DNA from: Ch128b sp964527925
GTDB lineage: Bacteria; Bacteroidota; Ignavibacteria; Ch128b
Length of the DNA: 64,000 bases
Assembly: GCA_964527925.1 (NCBI GenBank)
Contig: CAZGQO010000014.1
Location: forward strand, 3,598 to 67,597
Direction of reading: 5' to 3'
In this document: in pieces, positions 36,334 to 45,776 of the stretch
How positions within the stretch are numbered: position 1 is the stretch's first letter
Layout of the letters: the number at the start of each line of letters is the position of its first letter
The notes under the pieces: model-generated
Databases searched by the model: none
What the model was told of the DNA's origin: nothing
The model's input: only the letters and a program-made list of their open reading frames with translations
Program-made: the position numbers and the translations under genes

Positions 36334-36978
36334 TTAAGGGATACTCAATCTTTTTTTAAGTATTTCTAATTGTTGACTGTAATAATCCCGGCGTGATGGA
36401 TTTTTATCCATTAGTTTAAGAAGTAATTGATAAGCTTTTTCAAACAATCCTTGATTTAAAAGAATATGAAACATTGTTTCAGTAACAATTTCAGGTGTCT
36501 CTGATGGCGGTTCATAAGTCTTATCAAAATTTGGATCGGCTTTGATAATCAATGAATCAGAATTGTTAAACTTCTCAAGGATAGCTTCTATTTCGTTTTT
36601 ATCGACTGACTTTTGTCTACGAATAAATTGTTTCTGACTTGAACCCTCAGCCTTCATACGAGTAGAAAATTTTTTGTTGAGTATTTTTTCAATTAAAGTG
36701 TGTGCGGTCATACAGAATGGAGAGAGCTTTATAACTTTTCTAAGATTTTCTAAAGCTTCTTCATCCATTCCTTTCATCATAAGAATTTTTGCATAAACAA
36801 TATAAGCCGTTGAATATAAACGATGATATTTTAACCCATTCTCAATTACAATTAAAGCTTCGTTTATTAATCCCTTTTGTGCAAGTTTATCAGCATACCT
36901 TGCAAACAGAGGTGATTTAGGATTTTTATCAATAAATTCTTTTAATCTATGCAGATCAAGATCGTATGAAATTTTCAT
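36334..36978 (-). CDS. TPR-repeat protein
   Basis: This 214-residue protein has two or three tetratricopeptide repeats near its N-terminus (SPLFARYADKLAQKGLINEALIV, then STAYIVYAKILMMKGMDEEAL). A charged linker follows, then another helix pair (FHILLNQGLFEKAYQLLLKL). It has no signal peptide. It overlaps the GT2 gene by four bases and so belongs to that operon; a scaffold role in exopolysaccharide or LPS assembly is inference only. Confidence 0.72.
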   Translation of the reverse strand: MKISYDLDLHRLKEFIDKNPKSPLFARYADKLAQKGLINEALIVIENGLKYHRLYSTAYIVYAKILMMKGMDEEALENLRKVIKLSPFCMTAHTLIEKILNKKFSTRMKAEGSSQKQFIRRQKSVDKNEIEAILEKFNNSDSLIIKADPNFDKTYEPPSETPEIVTETMFHILLNQGLFEKAYQLLLKLMDKNPSRRDYYSQQLEILKKRLSIP

Positions 36979-38441
36979 TTCTTGCTTTCAAGAACATGTT
37001 TTATTGATAAAAATGCAATAACTCCATATCCAAGAAAATACATCGATAAAAATGGAATAGCAGCAATCTCTGTATAATAAGAAGCAAGCCCGATTCCAAA
37101 CAATGCCCACAATGCAAAAAGCAGCTCAAGTACAATCATCGGACTGATTTTTGTTACAGCATATTTTTTTCGTTTGGGATGTGGATTATCATTGCTCGTT
37201 TCAATCCTAAATTTTGGAGTTCTTACAAACTCACTCTTCTTGTTAAATAATCCTTCAATCACAGCACGAGTGTTGTTGAGTGCAAATCCCATACTGCCAG
37301 CCATAAAAACAGGAAAAAGATAAATTCTTCTTTTCCAATCTGGATAAACATCTTTCTGAGAATACATATACATCAAAAATGAACTTATAAAAGCGAGTGT
37401 GAAAATCGACATGAAAGCAAAATACTCATCATAATTACCTGTGTTTTTCACATAAACAAGAGGTACATTCAACAATCCCGCCAGAACTATCAATGGAAAA
37501 ACAATGTTCATTGTTAGATGAAAAGTCGAATATAATTTTATTTTAAGAGGTACACTTGATTTCCAGACGAGTGGAAGAATTTTCTTTGCTGTTTCGATTG
37601 CTCCTTTAGTCCAACGAAATTGTTGATTTTTGAGAGCATTAATTTCAATTGGAAGTTCAGATGGTGAAGTAAAATCATTTATAAAGACAAATTTCCAACC
37701 TTTGAGTTGAGCTCTATAACTAAGATCAAGATCTTCAGTTAATGTATCTGGCTGCCAGTTACCAGCATCAATGATGCATTGTTTTCTCCAGATTCCAGCA
37801 GTTCCATTGAAGTTTATAAAAAATCCTGCCTTATTTCTTACCTGTTGTTCCATTACAAAGTGACCGTCGAGAGCAAGTGCTTGAGCTCGTGTCAGAAGTG
37901 AATATTCTGAATTTAAATGTTCCCAGCGAGTTTGAACCATTCCAACTTTTGGATCAGTGAAATAATGAATTGTTCTATTCAAAAACTCTGGATTAGGAAT
38001 GAAGTCTGCGTCAAAAATAGCAACAAATTCGGCGTCAGTCATTTCAAGTCCTTTTTTTAAAGCACCAGCTTTGAATCCTTCACGGTTATCACGATGATAG
38101 TAAATTATATTGAATCCCTGTTTCTTTTTCGCTTCTACGAGCTTTTTCAATACTTCAGAAGTCTCATCTGTTGAATCATCAAGAACCTGAATTTCCATTT
38201 TATCTTTTGGATAGTTAATCTTACAAACAGCTTCAATCAATCTATCAACAACAAGAGCTTCATTATAGACTGGAAGTTGAATACAAACTTTAGGCAGTTC
38301 TTTGAATGTATCTTTTGAAAGATACTTCACATCTTTGAACTTGTTATAAAGATAAACTAAAAAGAATCCATGAGATCCATAAATAAAAAGAATTGAAAGG
38401 GTAAACAAATAAACAGTTAGTATTAAATCATCTATCTTCAC
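36975..38441 (-). CDS. Glycosyltransferase family 2, cellulose-synthase-like membrane protein
   Basis: This 488-residue integral membrane protein has an N-terminal helix and the GT2 catalytic set: QVLDDSTDETSEVL, IFDADFIPNPEFL (DxD-type), TLTEDLDLSYRAQLKG (ED) and QQFRWTKGAIE (QxxRW). Several transmembrane segments follow. This is the processive GT2 layout found in cellulose/hyaluronan-type and glucan-type synthases. The product is not specified by the sequence. It overlaps the TPR gene by four bases and lies 18 bases after lptE. Confidence 0.88.
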   Translation of the reverse strand: MKIDDLILTVYLFTLSILFIYGSHGFFLVYLYNKFKDVKYLSKDTFKELPKVCIQLPVYNEALVVDRLIEAVCKINYPKDKMEIQVLDDSTDETSEVLKKLVEAKKKQGFNIIYYHRDNREGFKAGALKKGLEMTDAEFVAIFDADFIPNPEFLNRTIHYFTDPKVGMVQTRWEHLNSEYSLLTRAQALALDGHFVMEQQVRNKAGFFINFNGTAGIWRKQCIIDAGNWQPDTLTEDLDLSYRAQLKGWKFVFINDFTSPSELPIEINALKNQQFRWTKGAIETAKKILPLVWKSSVPLKIKLYSTFHLTMNIVFPLIVLAGLLNVPLVYVKNTGNYDEYFAFMSIFTLAFISSFLMYMYSQKDVYPDWKRRIYLFPVFMAGSMGFALNNTRAVIEGLFNKKSEFVRTPKFRIETSNDNPHPKRKKYAVTKISPMIVLELLFALWALFGIGLASYYTEIAAIPFLSMYFLGYGVIAFLSIKHVLESKK

Positions 38442-38459
38442 TTTTTTTCTCTCTTATTT

Positions 38460-38954
38460 TTACCAATCTGATACTGTTGCTATTAAAATATCTTCTGTAA
38501 GATTTTCAATTGCCTTTTGAATTGCCTGCTGTTTTGCAAATTGACCTCCTTCAGAAGCATAATCACTGTATTGTGAAAAACTTTTTTCCCACAGTTGTTT
38601 CTTTGATCGTTGATCAATGAATTTTACTCTAACCTGAATTACAATTCTTCTTGAGTTAACTCTTTCGCTGCCAGTGATAACATAAGGTTCATCTCGAACA
38701 TTAAGAATTATTCCTTCAAGTATTGTATCGGAAAACTTTCTATCAATAACCTGTAAAGTATTATCCTGAATGAATCTCTGAATTAATGAATTTGTAACAG
38801 CTTCTCTCAAACCAGCTTCGGTATATCCACTGACATCATCAAAAACAGGAATTGCAATGGTTTTCATATCAGATGGGATTGATGAACCAGTAAAAGAGTA
38901 TGCACAACCTGATATAACAATTCCTAATAACAGGAAGAGAAAATTTTTACTCAT
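38460..38954 (-). CDS. lptE: LptE-like LPS-assembly lipoprotein
   Basis: This 164-residue lipoprotein has a signal peptide followed by lipobox SGCAYS (Cys17). The body holds MKTIAIPVFDDVSGYTEAGLRE, the pattern of the LptE family used in Bacteroidetes-like bacteria, then VRVKFIDQRSKKQLWE. It would hold LptD in the outer membrane during LPS export. It starts within the end of the sigma-54 regulator gene (eight-base overlap) and precedes the GT2 gene. Confidence 0.85.
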   Translation of the reverse strand: MSKNFLFLLLGIVISGCAYSFTGSSIPSDMKTIAIPVFDDVSGYTEAGLREAVTNSLIQRFIQDNTLQVIDRKFSDTILEGIILNVRDEPYVITGSERVNSRRIVIQVRVKFIDQRSKKQLWEKSFSQYSDYASEGGQFAKQQAIQKAIENLTEDILIATVSDW

Positions 38955-40059
38955 CCATTTGCATCGCTTTTAATTTTCGATAAAGTGTTCTAAGACTGAT
39001 TCCAAGCAGTTCAGCTGCTTTTTTCTTATCAAAGTTAGCTTTCACCAGAGCATTTTTGATAGCTTCTTTTTCAAGTTCTTTCATCGGAAGAGCGGGAATA
39101 TTATCATGATCATTTACAACATCTTCAATTTGATGTGATTTATTAAATAACGCTTCTTTAATTTCCATCAGGTCTTTTTTGATTTCAAATAAAGCTCGAT
39201 ATATAAACTCTCTATCAGCAACTTCTGCACTTTTATTCAAGAACACAGGTAAATTTCTTTGTGAGTCATCAGTAATGATTGGTTTAAGATATTTTTCAAA
39301 GTCTTCGATTTTAAGAATACCAGTCTGGTTCAAAGCAGCGGTAGATTCAACTGCATGTTTAAGTTCACGGACATTGCCTGGCCATGAATAGTTCATCAGA
39401 TAATCATAAGTCTCACTTGATATTTGTAATCGAGGAATGTTGTTTCGATTACAGAAATCTTCTAAAAATTTATCAGTTAGAAGCGGAATATCTTCTTTTC
39501 GTTTTCTGAGTGGTGGAATATCAATAGTCACTGTTCTGAGTCTGTAATACAAATCTTCTCGAAATCTTTTCTTTGCGACTTCAAGAGCAAGGTCTTTGTT
39601 TGTGGCTGTTATGAATCGAACATCAACTTTGATGATAGTTTCTGCACCGAGTCTTAAAACTTCTTTTGTTTCAAGGACTCTTAAAAATTTCACCTGAAGA
39701 GATAAAGGCAGTTCACCTATCTCATCAAGAAACAGAGTCCCGCCATCAGCTAATTCAAAGTATCCTTTTCTCGAATCAACTGCACCAGTAAATGCACCTT
39801 TTTGATGACCAAATAATTCACTTTCAATCAAACCTTCTGGAATCGCACCACAATTTACGCTGAACATCTTTTTGTTTGATCTCGGACTTAATCCATGAAT
39901 CGCCCTGGCAACAAGCTCTTTTCCAACACCGCTTTCTCCCTGAATATGGACAGTTATATCGGTAGGAGCAACCTGATGAATAATCTCCACCATTTCCTTC
40001 ATTATCTGTGAACGATAAATAATCCCGAATCTTCGCTGAAACTCTTTATGATCAACCAT
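38947..40059 (-). CDS. Sigma-54-dependent transcriptional activator (no receiver domain)
   Basis: This 370-residue protein is a bare AAA+ plus Fis-type HTH activator. The Walker A is GESGVGKELVARAIH, followed by the sigma-54 contact motif GAFTGAVDSR, Walker B TLFLDEIGELP and the R-finger region RKRKEDIPLL. The C-terminal HTH is in LVKANFDKKKAAELLG and ISLRTLYRKLK. There is no N-terminal receiver or sensor domain, so it is probably regulated at expression or by another protein. It heads an operon with lptE, the GT2 gene and the TPR gene. Its targets are not visible. Confidence 0.9.
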   Translation of the reverse strand: MVDHKEFQRRFGIIYRSQIMKEMVEIIHQVAPTDITVHIQGESGVGKELVARAIHGLSPRSNKKMFSVNCGAIPEGLIESELFGHQKGAFTGAVDSRKGYFELADGGTLFLDEIGELPLSLQVKFLRVLETKEVLRLGAETIIKVDVRFITATNKDLALEVAKKRFREDLYYRLRTVTIDIPPLRKRKEDIPLLTDKFLEDFCNRNNIPRLQISSETYDYLMNYSWPGNVRELKHAVESTAALNQTGILKIEDFEKYLKPIITDDSQRNLPVFLNKSAEVADREFIYRALFEIKKDLMEIKEALFNKSHQIEDVVNDHDNIPALPMKELEKEAIKNALVKANFDKKKAAELLGISLRTLYRKLKAMQMDE

Positions 40060-40228
40060 ATGATGATTTTATGTCTGATAAATCTTAAAAAACTCTAAAT
40101 GCTAACAAAATTAACCAAAATAGAAGTAAAATTCTTATCGGTTATACATCTTCCTCTGCAGAAAAGTACTTTCAGAAAACAATTAAATTATGATTTATTA
40201 AAAATGATAGTCCCTACGGCTGGAAAAT

Positions 40229-40984
40229 TTAATTCAAATTAACAATCATTGCTTCGACTCTATAAATCTTTTTTAAGCTTTCAAGTGCATTCTTTGCTTC
40301 TATATCTGATTCATATTCACCAACAAGAACGACGAAGAGCTTTTTATTATTAACAAACTTTTCTTTTACACTTGTATTATAGCCTAAAAATTGTTTTGAG
40401 AACTTCAGAGCATTAGCTTCACTTGAAAATGCACCAACCTGAATGGCTAATTTATTTTTTGATTTTTCTTGAATATCAGATTGAATTGATTGAATTTCTG
40501 AAACTCTACTTTGCACAAGTTTAACAGTATCGGTCTTTAATGCTTTTTCTTCGGGTTTGATATTTAATATACGTTCACCAATTTTATCGTTTCGCTGAAG
40601 TCTCGAGATGTAGAATGATTCTGGAAATGATTCTCTCAGTATTCGAGCAAATTTATCTGATTCGTTAAACTCCCCTCTCGAGTAATGAAATTGATATAAT
40701 TTAAACAAAGCATCATCTTTCCATTCGGATTCTTCATTGCTGTATACAATGTCTTTATAAATCTTTGCTGCTTCAAATCCATCCTGAGTTAGCAGAGCTT
40801 TCAAGTATTTGTAAGTGGATGAATTTGGATTATCCTTTTCCATGCTTAGAAGAATTATTCGAGATCTCTCAGTCTCGCCGCGTTCAATTTCTGGTATTAA
40901 TTTGTTTATATCAATCTGCTGTGCAAATGATGAGAGAGTGATGAGAAAGGAAATTTTCAGGAAAAATATTTTAGTTAGATTCAT
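40229..40984 (-). CDS. SPOR domain-containing secreted protein
   Basis: This 251-residue protein has a signal peptide ending near SFAQ. It has a TPR-like helical central part and a C-terminal SPOR domain (LAIQVGAFSSEANALKFSKQ then VLVGEYESDIEAKNALESLK). SPOR domains bind glycan strands stripped of stem peptides at division sites. It overlaps miaB by 14 bases. The 169-base gap between it and the sigma-54 regulator shows no gene. Confidence 0.82.
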   Translation of the reverse strand: MNLTKIFFLKISFLITLSSFAQQIDINKLIPEIERGETERSRIILLSMEKDNPNSSTYKYLKALLTQDGFEAAKIYKDIVYSNEESEWKDDALFKLYQFHYSRGEFNESDKFARILRESFPESFYISRLQRNDKIGERILNIKPEEKALKTDTVKLVQSRVSEIQSIQSDIQEKSKNKLAIQVGAFSSEANALKFSKQFLGYNTSVKEKFVNNKKLFVVLVGEYESDIEAKNALESLKKIYRVEAMIVNLN

Positions 40985-42320
40985 GATGATAAACGGATCG
41001 TGGTTTCTCTATCTTTACAGCGTTATCGGCAAACAAAGTTGCTGAATTAGCTCTATTAATTGTTGCAAGACAATAATCACCAATGTTTAAACCATCTTTA
41101 GGTATGATTACAATTTTATTTGTGTCTGTTCTACCCATATAAAATTGATCTGACTTCTTGCTGTAATCTTCTATTAGAACTTCAACTGTTTTTCCAATTA
41201 ATGTTTGATTTATTTCATAAGATATTTTTTGCTGCAATTCAATTATTTCATTTAATCTTCTGGTTTTGACTTCATCAGGTACATCATCGCCCATTTCGTA
41301 TGCTTTTGTCCTCTCACGAGCTGAATACTTAAACATAAATGCACCATCATATCGAACTTCTTTCAAAACTTCTAAAGTTAATTTATGATCTTCTTCTGTT
41401 TCGGTTGGGAATCCTGCTATAATATCAGTAGAAAAACTAACTCCTGGAATAACTTTACGAGCTTTATCAATTCTTTCGAGATAATGCTCAACTGTATAAG
41501 TTCGGTTCATCAATTTTAATATGCGATTTGAACCGGATTGAATTGGCAGATGGATATAATTACAAATGTTTTCGTGCTCAGCAATAGTATAAATCAATTT
41601 ATCTGAAAAATCTTGCGGATGAGAAGTCGTAAATCTTACTCTCATCTGTGGGTCAACTTTTGCAACAGCTGCTAATAAATCAGCAAAATCATAATCACCA
41701 TCACGATATGAATTCACATTTTGACCAAGCAGATTGACTTCCTTAAAACCTCTCTGACTTAATGATTTAACTTCGTTTACAATACTTTGCAACGGACGAC
41801 TTCTTTCTCTTCCCCTTGTGAAAGGTACAACGCAGAAAGTACAGAACTTATCGCAGCCTCTCATCACAGCAATCCATGCTGAAATACCATCTTCACGATA
41901 TGGTTCAATATCATCGTAAGTTTCTGTTTTGCTCAATCGGACTGCAATGCCTTTTTCACCAATCAAGGCGTTATCAATCAATTCTGGCACACGGCGATAT
42001 TCATCAGGACCAACAATTAAATCGACAATCAATTCTTCTTCGAGCAATTTAGTACGCAAACGTTCTGCCATGCAGCCAAGAATACCAACAACAAGATTTG
42101 GCTTTTGCTTTTTAATTGACTTAAATGAACCAAGTCGACCGTAAATTCTTTCTTCTGCATGTTCTCTAATTGCACAAGTGTTGATCAAAACCACATCTGC
42201 CGATTCGGCTGTATCGGTAAATTCAAAGCCATTTCTTTTGAGGACTCCCTGAACAATTTCGGTATCCGCCAAATTCATCTGGCAACCATATGTTTCGATA
42301 TAAATCTTTTGTTTACTCAT
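40971..42320 (-). CDS. miaB: tRNA-2-methylthio-N6-dimethylallyladenosine synthase
   Basis: This 449-residue radical-SAM methylthiotransferase has YIETYGCQMNLADTEIV at the start (MiaB marker), three UPF0004 cysteines, and RGCDKFCTFCVVPFTRGRER for the radical SAM cluster. A TRAM domain forms the C-terminus. It adds the methylthio group to i6A37 of tRNA. It has a short run of histidines and charged residues at the end (SVYHHESN). It overlaps the SPOR gene by 14 bases. It is distinct from the rimO paralog in the window. Confidence 0.95.
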   Translation of the reverse strand: MSKQKIYIETYGCQMNLADTEIVQGVLKRNGFEFTDTAESADVVLINTCAIREHAEERIYGRLGSFKSIKKQKPNLVVGILGCMAERLRTKLLEEELIVDLIVGPDEYRRVPELIDNALIGEKGIAVRLSKTETYDDIEPYREDGISAWIAVMRGCDKFCTFCVVPFTRGRERSRPLQSIVNEVKSLSQRGFKEVNLLGQNVNSYRDGDYDFADLLAAVAKVDPQMRVRFTTSHPQDFSDKLIYTIAEHENICNYIHLPIQSGSNRILKLMNRTYTVEHYLERIDKARKVIPGVSFSTDIIAGFPTETEEDHKLTLEVLKEVRYDGAFMFKYSARERTKAYEMGDDVPDEVKTRRLNEIIELQQKISYEINQTLIGKTVEVLIEDYSKKSDQFYMGRTDTNKIVIIPKDGLNIGDYCLATINRANSATLFADNAVKIEKPRSVYHHESN

Positions 42321-42525
42321 CGCTTCAAATCCTAAAAATTTGTTAGGGGAAAAAGTGATTTAACTCTTAACAAATTTAAATTTTTAATATATCCTAAACA
42401 AAGATAGTTTCATAAACAAATTATTAAATCAATAAGTCTTATTAGAAGAAAAAACTAATATTGATAAGAACCCGAAGGAAATTTCTATGTATTTGATTTT
42501 AGCAAGGCTTATTTATCGACTTTAA

Positions 42526-42556
42526 AAATAAAAAGTCCCGCACGAGGCGGGACTTT
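42526..42556 (-). terminator. Intrinsic terminator after the multiheme gene
   Basis: A perfect 10-bp inverted repeat (AAAGTCCCGC / GCGGGACTTT, plus-strand 42532-42541 and 42547-42556) with a 5-base loop. On the minus strand it is followed by TTTTTATTTTT. It lies 22 bases after the stop codon of the cytochrome gene. Confidence 0.88.
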
Positions 42557-42577
42557 AAGATTGACCTCCCCACAAAA

Positions 42578-44668
42578 TTACTTCAATAGTACCATCTTCT
42601 TAGTAGCCTGGAACGATGGTGTTTCTAATCTGTAGAGGTAAACACCACTTGAAACCTTCGAACCACGGTAATCCTCGCCGTACCAGGTAACTTTATAGTT
42701 TCCAGGAGTCAAATTATCATCAACAAGTACTTTCACAAGTTTACCAATTGAGTTATACACAGCAATTTTCACTCTCTCTGATTTTGGAATTGAGAATTTA
42801 ATTTCAGTTGATGGGTTGAATGGGTTCGGATAGTTTTGTGAAAGATCAAATGTTGAAGGAATATTGTTATCAGCAACTTCAACACCAGTCAAAACAGCAA
42901 GGGATTTTCTTAATACATCAATTGTGAACTTAGCATTGTGCATACCATGGCTACCATCACCTTCAATTACCTGATAGTTATAGTAAACTTTTCTCATGTT
43001 CAGGTTATTTGCATCACGAATTGCCTGCCAGCTAATTGAGTCAACACCAACTGGTGGTAGTGCAATTCTGATATTCTGCAGTAATCCCTCAACTTCATGT
43101 CGAATTGACTCAATATTTCCATCACCATCAAAATCTGCAGCAGCGATAAAGTCATCAAAGCTTTGAATTTGTGGTCCGTGGCAGGATTGGCAGGCTTTTA
43201 CATGTTCATAATTATTTTCTTCGTCTCTTAATTTAAATGAGTGACCACCCACTCTATCTCTAGTAACAGTTCCGGTATCAGTTGTTGCATACATATGGCA
43301 GCCAACACAACCATCTTGAACAACATATTTATGAGATGAACTAATAAATCCAGTTCCAAAATCAGCAGCATTAGTACCTAAGAAAACATCACCTTGAGTT
43401 GAATGATGTGGACCCCAATGTAGTGAGCTTACATTAGTTTGAACAAAAGCATTGGCGTTTCTTCTGGAAATATGGCAGCTCATGCACAATTTTCCTTTGC
43501 CGCCAAGAGTAATTTGTTCACCTGTAGCAAGAGTATCAGCACCAGCTGGAATTGTTCTTAAGCTGTATTCTTGATCATTACCATGTGGATCATGGCAGGT
43601 TGGACAGCCAATCTTAACTTGCTGAGCTGCGATCATTCCTTTTGTATCCGTTCCGATGCCTTTGGTAAAGTTCACAAATCCCATACCATCATGGCAACGG
43701 ATGCAATTGTTAAGATTGTTGCTCATGTAATCTGAACCTGAACTCTGAGCGAAAGAATTTGACCATACTGCTTCAGAGTGCAATGAGTTTTCCCATTGAG
43801 CGTATCGATTGTGTCTCCATGGTTCATCATGGCATTGACCGCATGCACCGGAATTATAAGAAATTGCAATTTTTTCTTTCACTCCACCTAGTGCATGCTC
43901 GCCACCAGCACCATGGCAATTTTCACAGCCAATTGTTGCGAATTGAACAAGTGAAGGATATCCGGTCTTTAATGAATCCCAGTTTCCAGGTTTTGCTGGT
44001 GCATAGTTAGTCCAGCTCCATCCTAAAGTTGCTCCAACATCATCAAAACCATTATTGTTTGCAGCTAAATCGTGGTTATATCCAACTGTATGACATTTAA
44101 AGCAGCTTGATGAGTAATATGCGGGATTGCCATCAATTCCTCCTTTAAATCGAGTAGCGTGTCCACTTTCTTCCCATCTATTAAAGATTTCTACAAACTT
44201 TGGCATACCAGCATGGCATGACATACAATTTGGATAAGTAGCTGGAACACCATCAAAATTACCGACTCCAACATAATTTGCAGCATAGATTGTAATTGTT
44301 GTATCGTCGGTTCCTGATGCAGTTGTAATTGTTAGTTTAACATCGTACGCGCCTTTTTTATCTGCCAGGAAATATGCCCAGCTGTTATCTGGATATGGAT
44401 AAGTGAAATCGGCTACGGAACCAGCTGGTTTTGATGTAAATTCCCATGTTGCAGATGTAATTGGTTCAGTATTACCAATATTTTGGGCAGATAAATAAAC
44501 ATATGTCTCAGCTCCAACTACTGGTAAACCAGAAGAAACAGATTGAGTTGGGAAACCAAGTTTATAAAGTCTTTCTGGTGTAACTGGTTCAATCTTAATA
44601 TTGGCTCTTTGAGTTAAGCCCAGATTGACCATTAACAAGAGAACAAACAAAGTAAGTATTTTTTTCAT
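42578..44668 (-). CDS. Nine-heme c-type cytochrome with PKD-like and T9SS sorting domains
   Basis: This 696-residue protein has a signal peptide (residues 1-20) and a PKD-like beta domain (~45-130). Nine CxxCH heme motifs follow: CMSCH at 148-152 and CFKCH at 189-193, then CENCH, CGQCH, CIRCH, CPTCH, CMSCH, CVGCH and CQSCH. The C-terminal ~85 residues are a T9SS type A sorting domain with SQNYPNPFNPSTEIKF. It should be a surface-exposed electron carrier, possibly a terminal contact to an external acceptor. A good Shine-Dalgarno (AGGAGAG, seven bases before the ATG) and a strong terminator suggest robust, monocistronic expression. Confidence 0.9.
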   Translation of the reverse strand: MKKILTLFVLLLMVNLGLTQRANIKIEPVTPERLYKLGFPTQSVSSGLPVVGAETYVYLSAQNIGNTEPITSATWEFTSKPAGSVADFTYPYPDNSWAYFLADKKGAYDVKLTITTASGTDDTTITIYAANYVGVGNFDGVPATYPNCMSCHAGMPKFVEIFNRWEESGHATRFKGGIDGNPAYYSSSCFKCHTVGYNHDLAANNNGFDDVGATLGWSWTNYAPAKPGNWDSLKTGYPSLVQFATIGCENCHGAGGEHALGGVKEKIAISYNSGACGQCHDEPWRHNRYAQWENSLHSEAVWSNSFAQSSGSDYMSNNLNNCIRCHDGMGFVNFTKGIGTDTKGMIAAQQVKIGCPTCHDPHGNDQEYSLRTIPAGADTLATGEQITLGGKGKLCMSCHISRRNANAFVQTNVSSLHWGPHHSTQGDVFLGTNAADFGTGFISSSHKYVVQDGCVGCHMYATTDTGTVTRDRVGGHSFKLRDEENNYEHVKACQSCHGPQIQSFDDFIAAADFDGDGNIESIRHEVEGLLQNIRIALPPVGVDSISWQAIRDANNLNMRKVYYNYQVIEGDGSHGMHNAKFTIDVLRKSLAVLTGVEVADNNIPSTFDLSQNYPNPFNPSTEIKFSIPKSERVKIAVYNSIGKLVKVLVDDNLTPGNYKVTWYGEDYRGSKVSSGVYLYRLETPSFQATKKMVLLK

Positions 44669-45000
44669 TTTGTCTCTCCTAAATTTTTTTAGTATTTATT
44701 TCAAAAATCATTCCTTATGTTAACTATTAAATCTTAATATTTATTTAGGTTTTTAATATTGACCCCTTTTAAATTTTTCAATTTTGAAAATAACAGCAGT
44801 TCATTTTTGCAAAATTGAACTTGCATTGTTTAATATTTTTACAGAGAAATAAAATCCGACAAAAAAGTCCCATTGAGTTTTTGTTTTGCTTCAAAGAATT
44901 TAAATAAGAATTAAAAAATCCTTCTGAATAAAATAACCGAGTTTGATTTATACATCCCAATAGCAATGAAAAATTCTTAATTAATATCTAAATTGTATTT
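44669..45000. other. Divergent intergenic region (multiheme cytochrome / surE)
   Basis: This 332-base AT-rich gap separates the minus-strand cytochrome gene from the plus-strand surE gene and should hold both promoters. A strong ribosome-binding site for the cytochrome (AGGAGAG before its ATG) is at its left end. I see no repeat or hairpin of note. A 62-codon minus-strand open frame in it (44778-44966) is cysteine- and phenylalanine-rich and looks random. Confidence 0.6.
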
Positions 45001-45771
45001 ATGGAAAAGAAATATAAAATACTCGTTTCAAATGATGATGGAATTTTCGCTGATGGAATTATTGCCCTTAGAGAGGCAATGTTAGAAATTGGTGAGGTTT
45101 ATGTTTATGCACCTCACAAACAACAAAGTGCTGTTGGGCATGCCATTACAATTCATTTACCTCTAAGACTAAATCCTTATTATATGAACGGAGAATTCTT
45201 CGGATATGCAATAACCGGAACTCCAGCTGATTGCGTCAAACTGGCTATCACAACTCATATGAAAGAAAAACCGGATTTGATTATATCTGGAATTAATCAT
45301 GGCTCAAACGCTGCAATAAATGTAATCTATAGCGGAACTGTTTCAGCAGCCACTGAAGGTACAATTCTGGGAATTCCTTCAATTGCAGTAAGTCTTGCAA
45401 CCTATGTTGATTTCGATTTTTCTTATGCGAAAAAAGTTGCTCAAAAAATTGCGTTAGCAGTTCTAAAATATGGACTGGCCAAAGGCGTTCTTCTAAATGT
45501 TAATGTTCCACCAGTTCCAGAAGAAAAAATCAGGGGAATTAAAATTACAAAGCAAGGAAGATCCCGTTGGGATGATTACTTTGAAAGACGGCTCGATCCA
45601 CAAAACCGTGAATACTATTGGCTCACTGGTCAAATGAATGGATTGGATGATGAAGACTCTGATATCACTGCGATAAACAATAATTATGTATCTGTGACGC
45701 CAATTCAATTTGATTTGACAGCTTATCATTTTCTTGATGAACTCAAAAAATGGAATCTTGATTCATTTTGA
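45001..45771 (+). CDS. surE: 5'/3'-nucleotidase SurE
   Basis: This 256-residue protein has the SurE metal-binding N-terminus ILVSNDDGIFADGI (Asn11, Asp12, Asp13), then GTPADCVKLA and LIISGINHGSNAAINVIYSGTVSAA. It removes phosphate from nucleoside monophosphates, and in some bacteria from short polyphosphate. It is the first gene of a surE-VWA-comF run; its TGA is followed within a few bases by the start of the next gene. Confidence 0.95.
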   Translation: MEKKYKILVSNDDGIFADGIIALREAMLEIGEVYVYAPHKQQSAVGHAITIHLPLRLNPYYMNGEFFGYAITGTPADCVKLAITTHMKEKPDLIISGINHGSNAAINVIYSGTVSAATEGTILGIPSIAVSLATYVDFDFSYAKKVAQKIALAVLKYGLAKGVLLNVNVPPVPEEKIRGIKITKQGRSRWDDYFERRLDPQNREYYWLTGQMNGLDDEDSDITAINNNYVSVTPIQFDLTAYHFLDELKKWNLDSF

Positions 45772-45776
45772 TTGAA

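Noticed and set aside
44778..44966. 62-codon minus-strand open frame in the cytochrome/surE gap
   Set aside because: It is Cys- and Phe-rich by chance, has no ribosome-binding site, and no recognisable family.
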